Shown: positions 34,056-41,764 of the stretch, piece by piece | Position numbering within the stretch: the first letter of the stretch is position 1 | Layout: each line of letters starts with the position of its first letter | Assembly: GCF_018069895.1 (NCBI RefSeq) | Contig: NZ_JAGQDH010000006.1 | Coordinates: forward strand, 124,001 to 188,000 | From: Roseovarius autotrophicus | GTDB lineage: Bacteria; Pseudomonadota; Alphaproteobacteria; Rhodobacterales; Rhodobacteraceae | DNA length: 64,000 bases | Reading direction: 5' to 3' | Program-made: the position numbers and the translations under genes | The notes under the pieces: generated by a model | What the model was told of the DNA's origin: nothing | The model's input: only the letters and a program-made list of their open reading frames with translations | Database searches by the model: none

Positions 34056-34204
34056 CACAGGGCCCCGAGAATGAGACAGGTGAGCCCAAGGCAGACAAGG
34101 CCAAGCACGACCTCGCCACGAGAAGGCAAGGACCCATCCTCGGGCACGCCGTATTCCGGCGCGCCCAGACCGGCAAGGCCGGGATCGGGGGCGTAGCAGA
34201 TCAT
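34055..34204 (-). CDS. 49-residue single-pass membrane protein
   Basis: An ATG at 34204 follows GGAGGGATTGCA and opens a 49-codon frame: a 27-residue acidic, Gly/Pro-rich N-terminal part (APDPGLAGLGAPEYGVPEDG) and a hydrophobic helix near the C-terminus (EVVLGLVCLGLTCLILGAL). Its TGA overlaps the ATG of the FAD protein by one base. I do not recognise a family. Translational overlap on the downstream side and a good ribosome binding site make it a likely real gene. Confidence 0.6.
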   Translation of the reverse strand: MICYAPDPGLAGLGAPEYGVPEDGSLPSRGEVVLGLVCLGLTCLILGAL

Positions 34205-34224
34205 TGCAATCCCTCCTATCGGGA

Positions 34225-34320
34225 TCAGGTCAGGATGACGACGGCCAGAAGCGTGAGATAACTGACCGCGAAAACCGTGATCGGCATGGCGCGGCGGATG
34301 CGGTTGAAAACGGGGGTCAT
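34225..34320 (-). CDS. 31-residue single-pass membrane peptide
   Basis: An ATG at 34320 overlaps the TGA of the RBBP9-like gene (ATGA). The peptide has a basic N-terminus (TPVFNRIRRAM) and one hydrophobic helix (TVFAVSYLTLLAVVILT). This is the inside-positive topology of a small inner-membrane peptide. It is followed 20 bases later by the 49-residue gene. I do not recognise a family. The stop-start overlap is the main support. Confidence 0.55.
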   Translation of the reverse strand: MTPVFNRIRRAMPITVFAVSYLTLLAVVILT

Positions 34321-34904
34321 GCGATGGCCTCCTTTCGGGTCAGATGGTCTTGCAGGCTGGCCGTGGCGCGGCCAGGCAGGGCAGGCAACGACCAGATAAG
34401 ATCGCGCAGGGCGCGCCCCTCGGGCCAGGGGCCAAAGCCCGAGGCCACGTTGACATGCCCCGCCTCGCCCATATCGACGAATTCGGCGCCCCAGCGTCTG
34501 GCCAGCCAGCGCGCACGCGGCTGCGACATCCAGGGATCGTTGCGGCTGGCGGCGACAATGGTGGGCACCCGCAGCGGGCCATCGGGGAGCTTGCCGAAGG
34601 GCGCCGTTCGCGGGTCGCGCGATGGTTCTGCCGGGGCGACCAGAAGCGCGCCACCGACCTTGAGCTGCGGCCAGCGCGACAAGAGCTGCACCGCCGCCAC
34701 CGCGCCAAGGGAATGACCCACCAGAACCGCACCGGGATGCAAAAGCAGCGCGCCGGCGATCTCGGTCAGCCATTGATCCGGGCGCGGGCGATCCCAGCAT
34801 TTCTGCTCGACGATGCGCGCGGTCGGGTCCATGCGTTCCCACCAATGTTGCCAATGCGGCGCGGGAGAGCCGTCGAGGCCGGGAATAAGCAGGGTTCTGA
34901 TCAT
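34317..34904 (-). CDS. RBBP9/YdeN-family serine hydrolase
   Basis: This 195-residue alpha/beta-hydrolase of the RBBP9/YdeN type opens with TLLIPGLDGSPAPHWQHWW. The nucleophile elbow is GHSLGA, the Asp lies in ASRNDPWM and the His in GHVNVASGFGPWPEG. Family members are small cytoplasmic serine hydrolases with mostly unknown substrates. It is the first gene of a four-gene minus-strand unit (hydrolase, 31-residue peptide, 49-residue peptide, FAD protein). GGAGATCACCC precedes the ATG. A TATATGG-like promoter element lies just upstream. Confidence 0.88.
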   Translation of the reverse strand: MIRTLLIPGLDGSPAPHWQHWWERMDPTARIVEQKCWDRPRPDQWLTEIAGALLLHPGAVLVGHSLGAVAAVQLLSRWPQLKVGGALLVAPAEPSRDPRTAPFGKLPDGPLRVPTIVAASRNDPWMSQPRARWLARRWGAEFVDMGEAGHVNVASGFGPWPEGRALRDLIWSLPALPGRATASLQDHLTRKEAIA

Positions 34905-34998
34905 GGGTGATCTCCTTTCCCATATACACTATCATCTTTATCGTGTTTTAGGGTTCCAAATTTCATGGGGGTTTTGGAATCTCAGTCTCCTTGGAATA

Positions 34999-35478
34999 TC
35001 AGGCCGTAACTGTGTCGATGGGCCAGACCGTCGTGTCACGGATCACCTCCATCGAGAACTTGGAGGTCACGTTGCGGCACGGCAGGCGGCGGGTGAGATG
35101 CAGGTAAAATTCATCAAAGGCGGCCATGTCGGCCACGGCCACCTTCAGCAGGTAATCCACATCGCCCGCCATGCGATGCACCTCGACGATTTGAGGGAAC
35201 TCCGCTATGGCGGCACGGAATTCGGCACGCCACTCGCGGGAATGGTCGGGCGCTTCAATCTCGACAAAAACCCGGAGGCCAAGGCCGATTTGCGCGGGGT
35301 CAACGATCGCCACGCGGCCCATGATGATGCCCGCCGCTTCGAGCTTTTGCACCCGCTTCCAGCAAGGGGTTTGTGACAGCCCTACCCGTTCCGCCAGTTG
35401 CGCGACGGGGATGGTCGCGTCGCGCATCAGCTCATGCAGGATCTTGCGGTCGATCCGGTCCAGATCGGTCTTGCTCAT
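34999..35478 (-). CDS. Lrp/AsnC-family regulator
   Basis: This 159-residue protein has an N-terminal HTH (DRIDRKILHELMRD, then VGLSQTPCWKRVQKLEAAG) and a C-terminal RAM ligand-binding domain (MAGDVDYLLKVAVADMAAFDEF). It belongs to the Lrp/AsnC family, which often responds to amino acids. It starts three bases after the end of cysA on the same strand, so it may be co-transcribed with the sulfate transporter, and it ends 94 bases before the RBBP9-like gene. I infer a link to cysteine or another sulfur amino acid. Confidence 0.9.
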   Translation of the reverse strand: MSKTDLDRIDRKILHELMRDATIPVAQLAERVGLSQTPCWKRVQKLEAAGIIMGRVAIVDPAQIGLGLRVFVEIEAPDHSREWRAEFRAAIAEFPQIVEVHRMAGDVDYLLKVAVADMAAFDEFYLHLTRRLPCRNVTSKFSMEVIRDTTVWPIDTVTA

Positions 35479-35481
35479 GGC

Positions 35482-36201
35482 TCAGGCCGCCGTGAACGCG
35501 CGCACGAAATCATTGGCGGGCCGCGCGCGGATGTCCCCAGGCTTGCCCACCTGCTCGATCCGGCCCATCGACATGACCACCACCAGATCGGCCAGTTCCA
35601 TTGCTTCTTCCTGATCGTGGGTGACAAAGATGGTCGTCAGGCCCGTGGTATCGTGAATGTCGCGCAACCCGCCGCGCAATTCCTTGCGCACCTTGGCGTC
35701 AAGTGCGCCAAAGGGTTCATCCAGAAGCAGCATCCGCGGCTCGATCGCCAGCGCGCGCGCCAGCGCCACCCGCTGCCGCTGCCCGCCCGAAAGCTGGGTG
35801 GGATAGCGCGGGCCGATATCGGGCAGCTGGATCAGGTCGAGCAGGCGATTGACCCGCCGCCCGATCTCGGCCTCGGTCGGGCGCTCGCGGCGTTTGCGCG
35901 CGCGCAGGCCGTAAGCGATGTTTTCGAACACCGTCATATGCTTGAACAGCGCGTAATGCTGGAACACAAAGCCCGCGCGCCGTTCCTGCACCGTGAGGCC
36001 AGTGGCGTCGGACCCGTCAAACAGCACCCGCCCCGAGGTCGGGAACTCCAGCCCGCCCAGGATGCGCAAAAGCGTCGTCTTGCCCGAACCGGACGGCCCC
36101 AGAAGTGCGATAAGCGCACCCGACGGGATGGAGAGAGAGACCGGATGCAGCGCCCGCTCGGTGCCGAATTCCTTGGCCAGTTCCTCGATTTCGATATGCA
36201 T
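35482..36201 (-). CDS. cysA: sulfate ABC transporter ATP-binding protein, short form
   Basis: This 239-residue ATPase has Walker [10 protein letters not shown] (near residue 35), the Q-loop [18 protein letters not shown], signature LSGGQRQR and Walker [13 protein letters not shown], then the H-loop THD. It ends at VRAFTAA, about 100 residues shorter than canonical CysA, which has a C-terminal regulatory TOBE domain. It energises sulfate/thiosulfate import with CysT, CysW and the binding protein, 12 bases upstream. The short form may be insensitive to the regulation that acts through that domain. Confidence 0.88.
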   Translation of the reverse strand: MHIEIEELAKEFGTERALHPVSLSIPSGALIALLGPSGSGKTTLLRILGGLEFPTSGRVLFDGSDATGLTVQERRAGFVFQHYALFKHMTVFENIAYGLRARKRRERPTEAEIGRRVNRLLDLIQLPDIGPRYPTQLSGGQRQRVALARALAIEPRMLLLDEPFGALDAKVRKELRGGLRDIHDTTGLTTIFVTHDQEEAMELADLVVVMSMGRIEQVGKPGDIRARPANDFVRAFTAA

Positions 36202-36212
36202 GGGTTTCCCTT

Positions 36213-37076
36213 TCAGTGACGGCGCGTCGCGGCCAGAACATCCGCGTGACGCCATTCGAGAAGCGATTTGAGGGTGAGCGTGACCAGCGCCAGAAGCGCC
36301 AGCACGGCAGCCAGAGAGAAGGCCGCGACCGAGAGATATTCGTTGTAAAGCATCTCGATCATGATCGGCATGGTCGTTGTCTCGCCCCGGATCTTGCCCG
36401 AGATGACCGCAACCGCGCCAAATTCACCCATGGCGCGCGCGTTGCACAGCAGCACGCCATAAAGCAGCGCCCAGCGGATATTGGGCAGGGTCACGGTTAA
36501 GAAGGCGCGCCAGCCGGATGCCCCCAGCGTCAGCGCCGCCTCTTCCTCGGCCCGGCCCTGTTCGATCATGACGGGGATCAGTTCGCGCGCCACAAAGGGA
36601 AAGGTCACGAACATCGTGGCCAGCACAATGCCGGGAAAGGCAAAGACGATCCTGACGTCATGGGCGATGAACCACGCGCCAAGGGATGAATTTGCCCCGA
36701 ATAGCAGCACCAGCGCCAGACCGGCCACCACCGGCGAGACCGAAAACGGCAGGTCGATCAGCGTGATCAGAAACGCCTTGCCGCGAAAGTCGAACTTGGT
36801 GATCGCCCAGGCGGCAGCGATGCCGAAGACCGCGTTCAAGGGCACCGCGATGGCCGCCACGATCATCGTGAGCCGGATGGCCGAGCGTGCATCTGGCGCG
36901 CCAAGCGATGCGACCGCAGCCGCCCAACCGCGCGACAGCGCCTCGGCAAAGACGGCGATGAGTGGCGCAAAGAGCAGTATGGCGATGAGAACCAGCACGG
37001 TTCCGATCACAGCGCCACGCACAAGGCGCGGCTCGGTGGTGACGGACTCGGCCCGAATGAATGTGATGTCAGACAA
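36213..37076 (-). CDS. cysW: sulfate ABC transporter permease CysW
   Basis: This 287-residue permease has six hydrophobic segments and the BPD_transp_1 EAA-type loop ([26 protein letters not shown]). CysW features are [20 protein letters not shown] and [21 protein letters not shown]. It forms the membrane channel with CysT. It overlaps cysT by eight bases and precedes cysA by 11, so all are one operon. Confidence 0.93.
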   Translation of the reverse strand: MSDITFIRAESVTTEPRLVRGAVIGTVLVLIAILLFAPLIAVFAEALSRGWAAAVASLGAPDARSAIRLTMIVAAIAVPLNAVFGIAAAWAITKFDFRGKAFLITLIDLPFSVSPVVAGLALVLLFGANSSLGAWFIAHDVRIVFAFPGIVLATMFVTFPFVARELIPVMIEQGRAEEEAALTLGASGWRAFLTVTLPNIRWALLYGVLLCNARAMGEFGAVAVISGKIRGETTTMPIMIEMLYNEYLSVAAFSLAAVLALLALVTLTLKSLLEWRHADVLAATRRH

Positions 37077-37908
37077 GACCGATCCTCCGTCTGCTCCAGA
37101 TCTGGATGAGGTTGATTGCCAGCAACATCGCGAAGGAAATCAGCAGCATGGCGATACCGATCGCGGCGGCGGCGTCGTAATTGTATTCCTCCAGCCGGAT
37201 CACGATCAGCAGCGGCGCGATCTCGGTCAGGTTGGGAATGTTGCCCGCGATAAAGATGACAGAGCCGTATTCGCCGACCGACCGCGCCAGCGCCAGCGCA
37301 AAGCCCGTCAGGGCCGCAGGCGCCAGCGTCGGCAGGACCACCCGGCGCAGCGTATAGGCCCGGCGCGCGCCCAGGGTGGCGCTGACCTCCTCGACCTCGC
37401 GGTCAAGTTCCTCGATCACCGGCTGCACCGTGCGCACCACGAACGGCAACCCGATGAAGATGAGCGCCATCCAGATGCCCAATTCGGTATAGGCGACCTT
37501 GATGCCCAATGGCGCCAGCGCCTGCCCGAATACGCCGTTCGGCGCATAAAGAGCCGTGAGCGCGATGCCCGCCACCGCCGTCGGCAGGGCAAAGGGCAGG
37601 TCCACGGCGGCATCCACCAATTTGCGCCCCCAGAAGCGGTAGCGCACCAGCACCCAGGCCAGCACGATCCCGAACACCAGATTGAACAGGGACGCAATCA
37701 GTGCCGCGCGGAACGACAGCGACAGCGCCGACCAGATGCGGCGCGAATTCACCATGTCCCACAGATCACCGGGGCCGATCATCAGGCCCCGGCCCAGAAG
37801 TGCCCCGATGGGAAGAAGGACCACGATGGACAAAATCGCCATCATGATCCCGAAGCTCAGCCCAAACCCCGGCAGGGGTGAGGGCGAGCGCAGGATGCTC
37901 GCCCTCAT
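37069..37908 (-). CDS. cysT: sulfate ABC transporter permease CysT
   Basis: This 279-residue permease has six hydrophobic segments and the CysT pattern DLPFALPTAVAGIALTALY, FIGLPFVVRTVQPVIEELD and SVGEYGSVIFIAGNIPNLTE. The EAA-like loop is ATLGARRAYTLRRVVLPTLAPA. It pairs with CysW. It starts three bases after the binding-protein gene ends and overlaps cysW by eight bases. Confidence 0.94.
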   Translation of the reverse strand: MRASILRSPSPLPGFGLSFGIMMAILSIVVLLPIGALLGRGLMIGPGDLWDMVNSRRIWSALSLSFRAALIASLFNLVFGIVLAWVLVRYRFWGRKLVDAAVDLPFALPTAVAGIALTALYAPNGVFGQALAPLGIKVAYTELGIWMALIFIGLPFVVRTVQPVIEELDREVEEVSATLGARRAYTLRRVVLPTLAPAALTGFALALARSVGEYGSVIFIAGNIPNLTEIAPLLIVIRLEEYNYDAAAAIGIAMLLISFAMLLAINLIQIWSRRRIGLV

Positions 37909-37911
37909 GGA

Positions 37912-39105
37912 TTACTCCGAATATATCTGGTCAAAGATGCCGCCTTCGCCAAAGTGCTGCGGTTGCACTTGGGCCCAGCCACCAAAATGGTCGATACCCA
38001 GCCGTTTCACCTCGGGGAACCGCTCGATGTCCTCTGCGGCTGCCGCCGACACATCCCAGGCACGATAGAAATGCTTGAGAGCCAGAGCCTGCGCCGGCGC
38101 GCTGTAGAGATGGTTGAGATAGGCCTCGGCTGCGGCGCGCTGCGCCTCAGTTGTGATGTTCCCCTCGACCAGCGCCACCGGAGGCTCGGCCAGCACCGAG
38201 ACCGACGGGACCACGATGTCGAACTTGTCCTCGCCCAGCTCCTTCAACGAAAGATAGGCCTCGTTCTCCCAGGCGAGCAGAACATCGCCTATGCCGCGTT
38301 GTGCAAAGGTGGTGGTGGACCCGCGCGCAGCCGTGTCCAGAACCGGCACGTTCTTGTAGACCTTGCCGACGAAGTCGCGGATCTTTTCTTCGTCACCGCC
38401 GAATTCGTTTTCCGCCCAGGCCCAGGCCCCAAGGTAATTCCAGCGAGCGCCACCGCTCGTTTTGGGGTTGGGGGTGATGACCTGAACGCCATCCTTGATC
38501 AGGTCGCCCCAGTCCTGAATGCCCTTGGGGTTGCCCTCGCGGACAAGAAACACGATGGTCGAGGTATAGGGCGAGGAATTGTGCGGCAAACGGCTCTGCC
38601 AGTCCTCGGGCACCTTGCCCTGCGCGCGACTGGCCACGGCGTTGATATCGGCGGCCAACGCCAGCGTCACCACCGTCGCCTCCAGCCCGTCGATCACGGC
38701 CCGCGCCTGTGCACCAGAGCCGCCATGCGATTGCTGGATGGTGACCGGGGCATTGCCCTGCGCGACCCACCACGCGTTGAAAAGCTCGTTGTATTCGCGG
38801 TAAAATTCGCGGGTCGGGTCGTAAGAGACGTTGAGGATATTGACGCCGTCCTGTGCCTTGGCCACGCCCGTCCCGACCGGGCTGAGCATCAGGCCAAGAG
38901 CAGCCACCGTCGCCACAAGCCCGCCGCGCAAGCCGCGCTGCCCCAAGAGCCGTGCGCCGATGTCGGCCACCACGCGCCGGGTTTCAACGGCCCGTCCGAC
39001 AAGCCGCTTGGTGCCGGTCTCGATCTCGATACGGCCATCGCCCAGACTTCGGATGAATTTTCCCTGTGCCTGCGCATATGCGCCAAGCTGGATCGTGCGA
39101 TACAT
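37912..39105 (-). CDS. sbp: sulfate-binding protein with an N-terminal extension before the signal peptide
   Basis: Residues about 85-397 are a standard sulfate/thiosulfate-binding protein (ILNVSYDPTREFYREYN, QQSHGGSGAQARAV, NPKTSGGARWNYL, WENEAY). The strong ribosome binding site AAAGGAG lies upstream of ATG 39105, so translation starts with a roughly 45-residue module (MYRTIQLGAYAQAQGKF, then IRSLGDGRIEIETG and RLVGRAVE) followed by a basic stretch and a Sec-type hydrophobic core ending in AKA near residue 84. Usual family members start at their signal peptide. Alternative GTG starts near residue 45 have no good ribosome binding site. The extension is unexplained. Confidence 0.88.
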   Translation of the reverse strand: MYRTIQLGAYAQAQGKFIRSLGDGRIEIETGTKRLVGRAVETRRVVADIGARLLGQRGLRGGLVATVAALGLMLSPVGTGVAKAQDGVNILNVSYDPTREFYREYNELFNAWWVAQGNAPVTIQQSHGGSGAQARAVIDGLEATVVTLALAADINAVASRAQGKVPEDWQSRLPHNSSPYTSTIVFLVREGNPKGIQDWGDLIKDGVQVITPNPKTSGGARWNYLGAWAWAENEFGGDEEKIRDFVGKVYKNVPVLDTAARGSTTTFAQRGIGDVLLAWENEAYLSLKELGEDKFDIVVPSVSVLAEPPVALVEGNITTEAQRAAAEAYLNHLYSAPAQALALKHFYRAWDVSAAAAEDIERFPEVKRLGIDHFGGWAQVQPQHFGEGGIFDQIYSE

Positions 39106-39252
39106 GGGTGTCTCCTTTGCAACCCCGTGTCCAAATCTCGTGTCAGACGGGTGGGGCCGAGGAAGGTGCAACCAGTCACTCTGGGGCTGTTCCAGGCTGG
39201 CGCCGTCTGACACGTTAATAACGACAGAGTTAGTCGAGTATTGCAAAGGAAA

Positions 39253-39277
39253 AATCACGTCCATTTTGATCGTGATT
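39253..39277. promoter_or_regulatory. inverted repeat upstream of sbp
   Basis: AATCACG (39253-39259) and CGTGATT (39271-39277) are perfect 7-base arms separated by 11 bases. It lies between the Rrf2-type gene and sbp, about 150 bases before the sbp start, in locally AT-rich DNA. It is a candidate operator for the Rrf2 regulator or another sulfur regulator. Confidence 0.5.
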
Positions 39278-39285
39278 ATAGAATC

Positions 39286-39753
39286 CTATTCTCCGACGGC
39301 TTGGGCAGCGTCAGCAAAGCGCACCAGGGGATCGGCATCTTGTTGCAAATCGGCCAGCGTCAGGGATTCGATCATCAGGATATATGTCGCGTAAAACCCG
39401 CCAAAGACGGCCCGCACGCGGCAGGTCTGTTCATCCGTGCAATCCTCGCACCGGCGATAGGCGCGGCGCGACAGACACGGCAGCGGGGCCATCGGCCCGT
39501 CAATCAGGCGCAGCACCTCGGCGATCGAAATGCGGCGCGGCTCCTTGATCAGCTCATAACCACCATTGCGGCCCCGCCTGCTTCCGATCAGCCCCGCCCG
39601 CTTGAGATCAAGCAGAATATGCTCCAGAAACCGCTTTGGCGCGCCGGACCGCTCTGCGATTTCCTCGATCCGCAACGCCTCGCCTGTGTCTGCCTTCTCG
39701 TCAGCCAGAACCATCAGGGATTTGAGGGCATATTTTGTCTTGTGGGTGATCAT
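39286..39753 (-). CDS. Rrf2-family regulator with four cysteines
   Basis: This 155-residue Rrf2-type regulator has an N-terminal winged HTH (residues 3-70; RIEEIAERSGAPKRFLEHIL) and a Cys-bearing region (Cys93, Cys102, Cys105, Cys111). In IscR and NsrR three cysteines spaced C-x5-C-x5-C bind a [2Fe-2S] or [4Fe-4S] cluster; here the spacing is C-x8-C-x2-C-x5-C. It lies immediately upstream of sbp-cysTWA, like the cysteine regulator CymR in context. I infer control of sulfate uptake, possibly through a cluster. The ligand is not established. Confidence 0.87.
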   Translation of the reverse strand: MITHKTKYALKSLMVLADEKADTGEALRIEEIAERSGAPKRFLEHILLDLKRAGLIGSRRGRNGGYELIKEPRRISIAEVLRLIDGPMAPLPCLSRRAYRRCEDCTDEQTCRVRAVFGGFYATYILMIESLTLADLQQDADPLVRFADAAQAVGE

Positions 39754-40068
39754 CTTTGGTATGTGGCCTCGAAAGTGCGACTAACAAGGTCAACTTTATC
39801 AGGATCTGTGCGAAAGGCGAGACCCGCGTCCTAATTGCGATCGAAACCACCGACGCTTAAAGTGAATATCGCAGGCTCGCTTAACGCCTTGAGCGAAATA
39901 AGTGCACCAAGTGGTTTTCACTGCCGCCTTTACGGATCACCCAGCGGATCACGCTCATAGCGCCAACGATCAGAAGGCGGCGGGACTAGCGGGGTGCAGA
40001 TTCCTGTTGCGCGGGGCGGAGAATTGCCCATGATGAACCTATTGACGATTGGTTCGCAAAGGTTCCTC
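39754..40068. other. divergent promoter region between rrf2 and gntR
   Basis: No gene is seen. A small palindrome ACCA-AG-TGGT at 39906-39915 resembles the operator half-sites of FadR-type GntR regulators and could be an autoregulatory site for the following gntR. In-frame upstream starts of gntR at 39994 and 40030 fall here. Confidence 0.4.
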
Positions 40069-40770
40069 ATGACCGATCCCGAACGCGACAATTCCTCGCT
40101 TGCGCTGGAGCGGCTGCGCGCCATGCTGCGCGACATCCCGGCCACCGGCGACAATCGCCTGCCGACCGAGCGTCAGTTGGCCGGCTCACTGCGGATCAGC
40201 CGCCGCTCGGTGCGGCGCGCGCTGGAGGTGCTGGAGGCCGAAGGACTGGTCTGGCGGCGACAGGGTGCCGGGACATTCGCCGGACCGCGCCCCGATACCC
40301 TGTCGGGCAGCCCTGCGTTGGAGGCCAATTTTTCCGAAATCATGGAAGTCCGCCTGCGGCTGGAGCCGCAACTGGCACAACTGGCCGCTCTGCGCGCCTC
40401 GGCCGCCGATATAGCGCGCATGGAAGATGCGTTGACCCGGCTGGAAGACACCCACGACGCCGACGGACGCGAGCTGTGGGATTCCGCCTTTCACCGGGAG
40501 ATCGCCCGTGCGGCGGGAAACCGGTTCTTTCTAATGATCTTCGACTCGATGGACCGCGCGCGCCACGATGACGCCTGGCGGGCCTTGCGCGAACGTGCGC
40601 GCAGCCGGGCCAATCTTGCGCAAACGACGCGTCAGCACCGCGCATTGCTGGCCGCCATCGCCGCGCATGACCCGGTCCGCGCCGGCGAGGCGATGCGCGC
40701 CCATCTGATGACGCTGCATGACAGCATCCTGCGCCTGACTTCGCTGGAGGAGCTTGAGGATGCCTCCTGA
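40069..40770 (+). CDS. GntR-family regulator (FadR-like, FCD domain)
   Basis: This regulator of about 233 residues has an N-terminal winged HTH (RLPTERQLAGSLRISRRSVRRALEVLEAEGLV) and a C-terminal FCD helical domain with metal-type residues (EVRLRLEPQLAQLAALRAS, DSAFHREIARAAGNRF, HRALLAAIAAHDPVRA). The ATG at 40069 has AAAGG six bases upstream; an ATG at 40030 with GGCGGAG is an alternative adding 13 residues. Its stop overlaps the dppD start, so it is the first gene of cluster 1 and presumably its repressor. The effector could be an imported peptide or its product. Confidence 0.85.
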   Translation: MTDPERDNSSLALERLRAMLRDIPATGDNRLPTERQLAGSLRISRRSVRRALEVLEAEGLVWRRQGAGTFAGPRPDTLSGSPALEANFSEIMEVRLRLEPQLAQLAALRASAADIARMEDALTRLEDTHDADGRELWDSAFHREIARAAGNRFFLMIFDSMDRARHDDAWRALRERARSRANLAQTTRQHRALLAAIAAHDPVRAGEAMRAHLMTLHDSILRLTSLEELEDAS

Positions 40771-41764
40771 CCCCCTCCAGCCCGACAGCACACTGGAGGT
40801 GCGCGATCTGTCGATCCGCTTTCGCGGGCAGGCGCTGGATCTGATCGACAGCGTCAGTTTTTCAATCGCGCGCGGCAAGACACTGTGCCTGGTGGGCGAG
40901 TCGGGCTGCGGAAAATCCGTGACCTCGCTGGCGATCATGGGCCTATTGCCGAAACGCGCGGCGACGATCACGCAAGGCACGGTGCGGTTCAACGGGACGG
41001 ATCTTCTGGACCTGCCCGAACGCGCGATAGAGGATCTGCGCGGCAATCGCATGGCGATGATCTTTCAGGAACCGATGACCAGCCTCAACCCGGCCTTCAC
41101 CGTCGGCCATCAGGTGGCAGAGGCGGTGCGGCGTCACAAGCGCTGTTCACGGGCCGAGGCCCGCGACCGCGCGTTGCAGATGTTTCGCAAGGTGCGCATG
41201 CCCGCCGCCGAAACCCGGCTGGACGATTACCCGCACCAGATGTCGGGCGGTATGCGCCAGCGGGTGATGATCGCCATGGCGCTGGTCAACGATCCAGAGG
41301 TGCTGATCGCGGATGAGCCGACAACGGCGCTGGATGTGACGATCCAGGCGCAGATCCTCGACCTGATGCGCGAATTGCAGGACGACACCGGAGCGGCGCT
41401 TTTGATGATCACCCATGATCTGGGCGTGGTGGCGGAAATCGCCGATGACGTGGCGGTCATGTATGCCGGGCGCGTGGTCGAAAGCGGCCCGGTGGGCCGG
41501 ATCTTCGAAGAGCCGCAGCATTGCTACACGCTGGGCCTGATGGGCTCGATGCCTGCGATTGCGGGGCGGCAGGGGCGGCTGCTGACGATCCCCGGCGCGG
41601 TGCCCGCGCCCGAGGCGATGCCTGCAGGCTGCCGCTTTGCGACCCGTTGCCCATTGGCGATCCCCGACTGTTCGATGAAGCGACCGACATTGGTTGCGGA
41701 CCGGGCAGGCCAGTCAGTCGCCTGCCTTCGCGCGCCGCTCGATCAGATCGTGGCGGCGCAATGA
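40760..41764 (+). CDS. dppD: di/oligopeptide ABC transporter ATPase (DppD-type), cluster 1
   Basis: This 334-residue ATPase has Walker [22 protein letters not shown], signature MSGGMRQRV, Walker [12 protein letters not shown] and the C-terminal oligopeptide domain with [15 protein letters not shown]. It powers the cluster 1 importer with DppF. GGAGGAG precedes the ATG. It overlaps the gntR stop by 11 bases and the dppF start by four. Confidence 0.92.
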   Translation: MPPDPLQPDSTLEVRDLSIRFRGQALDLIDSVSFSIARGKTLCLVGESGCGKSVTSLAIMGLLPKRAATITQGTVRFNGTDLLDLPERAIEDLRGNRMAMIFQEPMTSLNPAFTVGHQVAEAVRRHKRCSRAEARDRALQMFRKVRMPAAETRLDDYPHQMSGGMRQRVMIAMALVNDPEVLIADEPTTALDVTIQAQILDLMRELQDDTGAALLMITHDLGVVAEIADDVAVMYAGRVVESGPVGRIFEEPQHCYTLGLMGSMPAIAGRQGRLLTIPGAVPAPEAMPAGCRFATRCPLAIPDCSMKRPTLVADRAGQSVACLRAPLDQIVAAQ

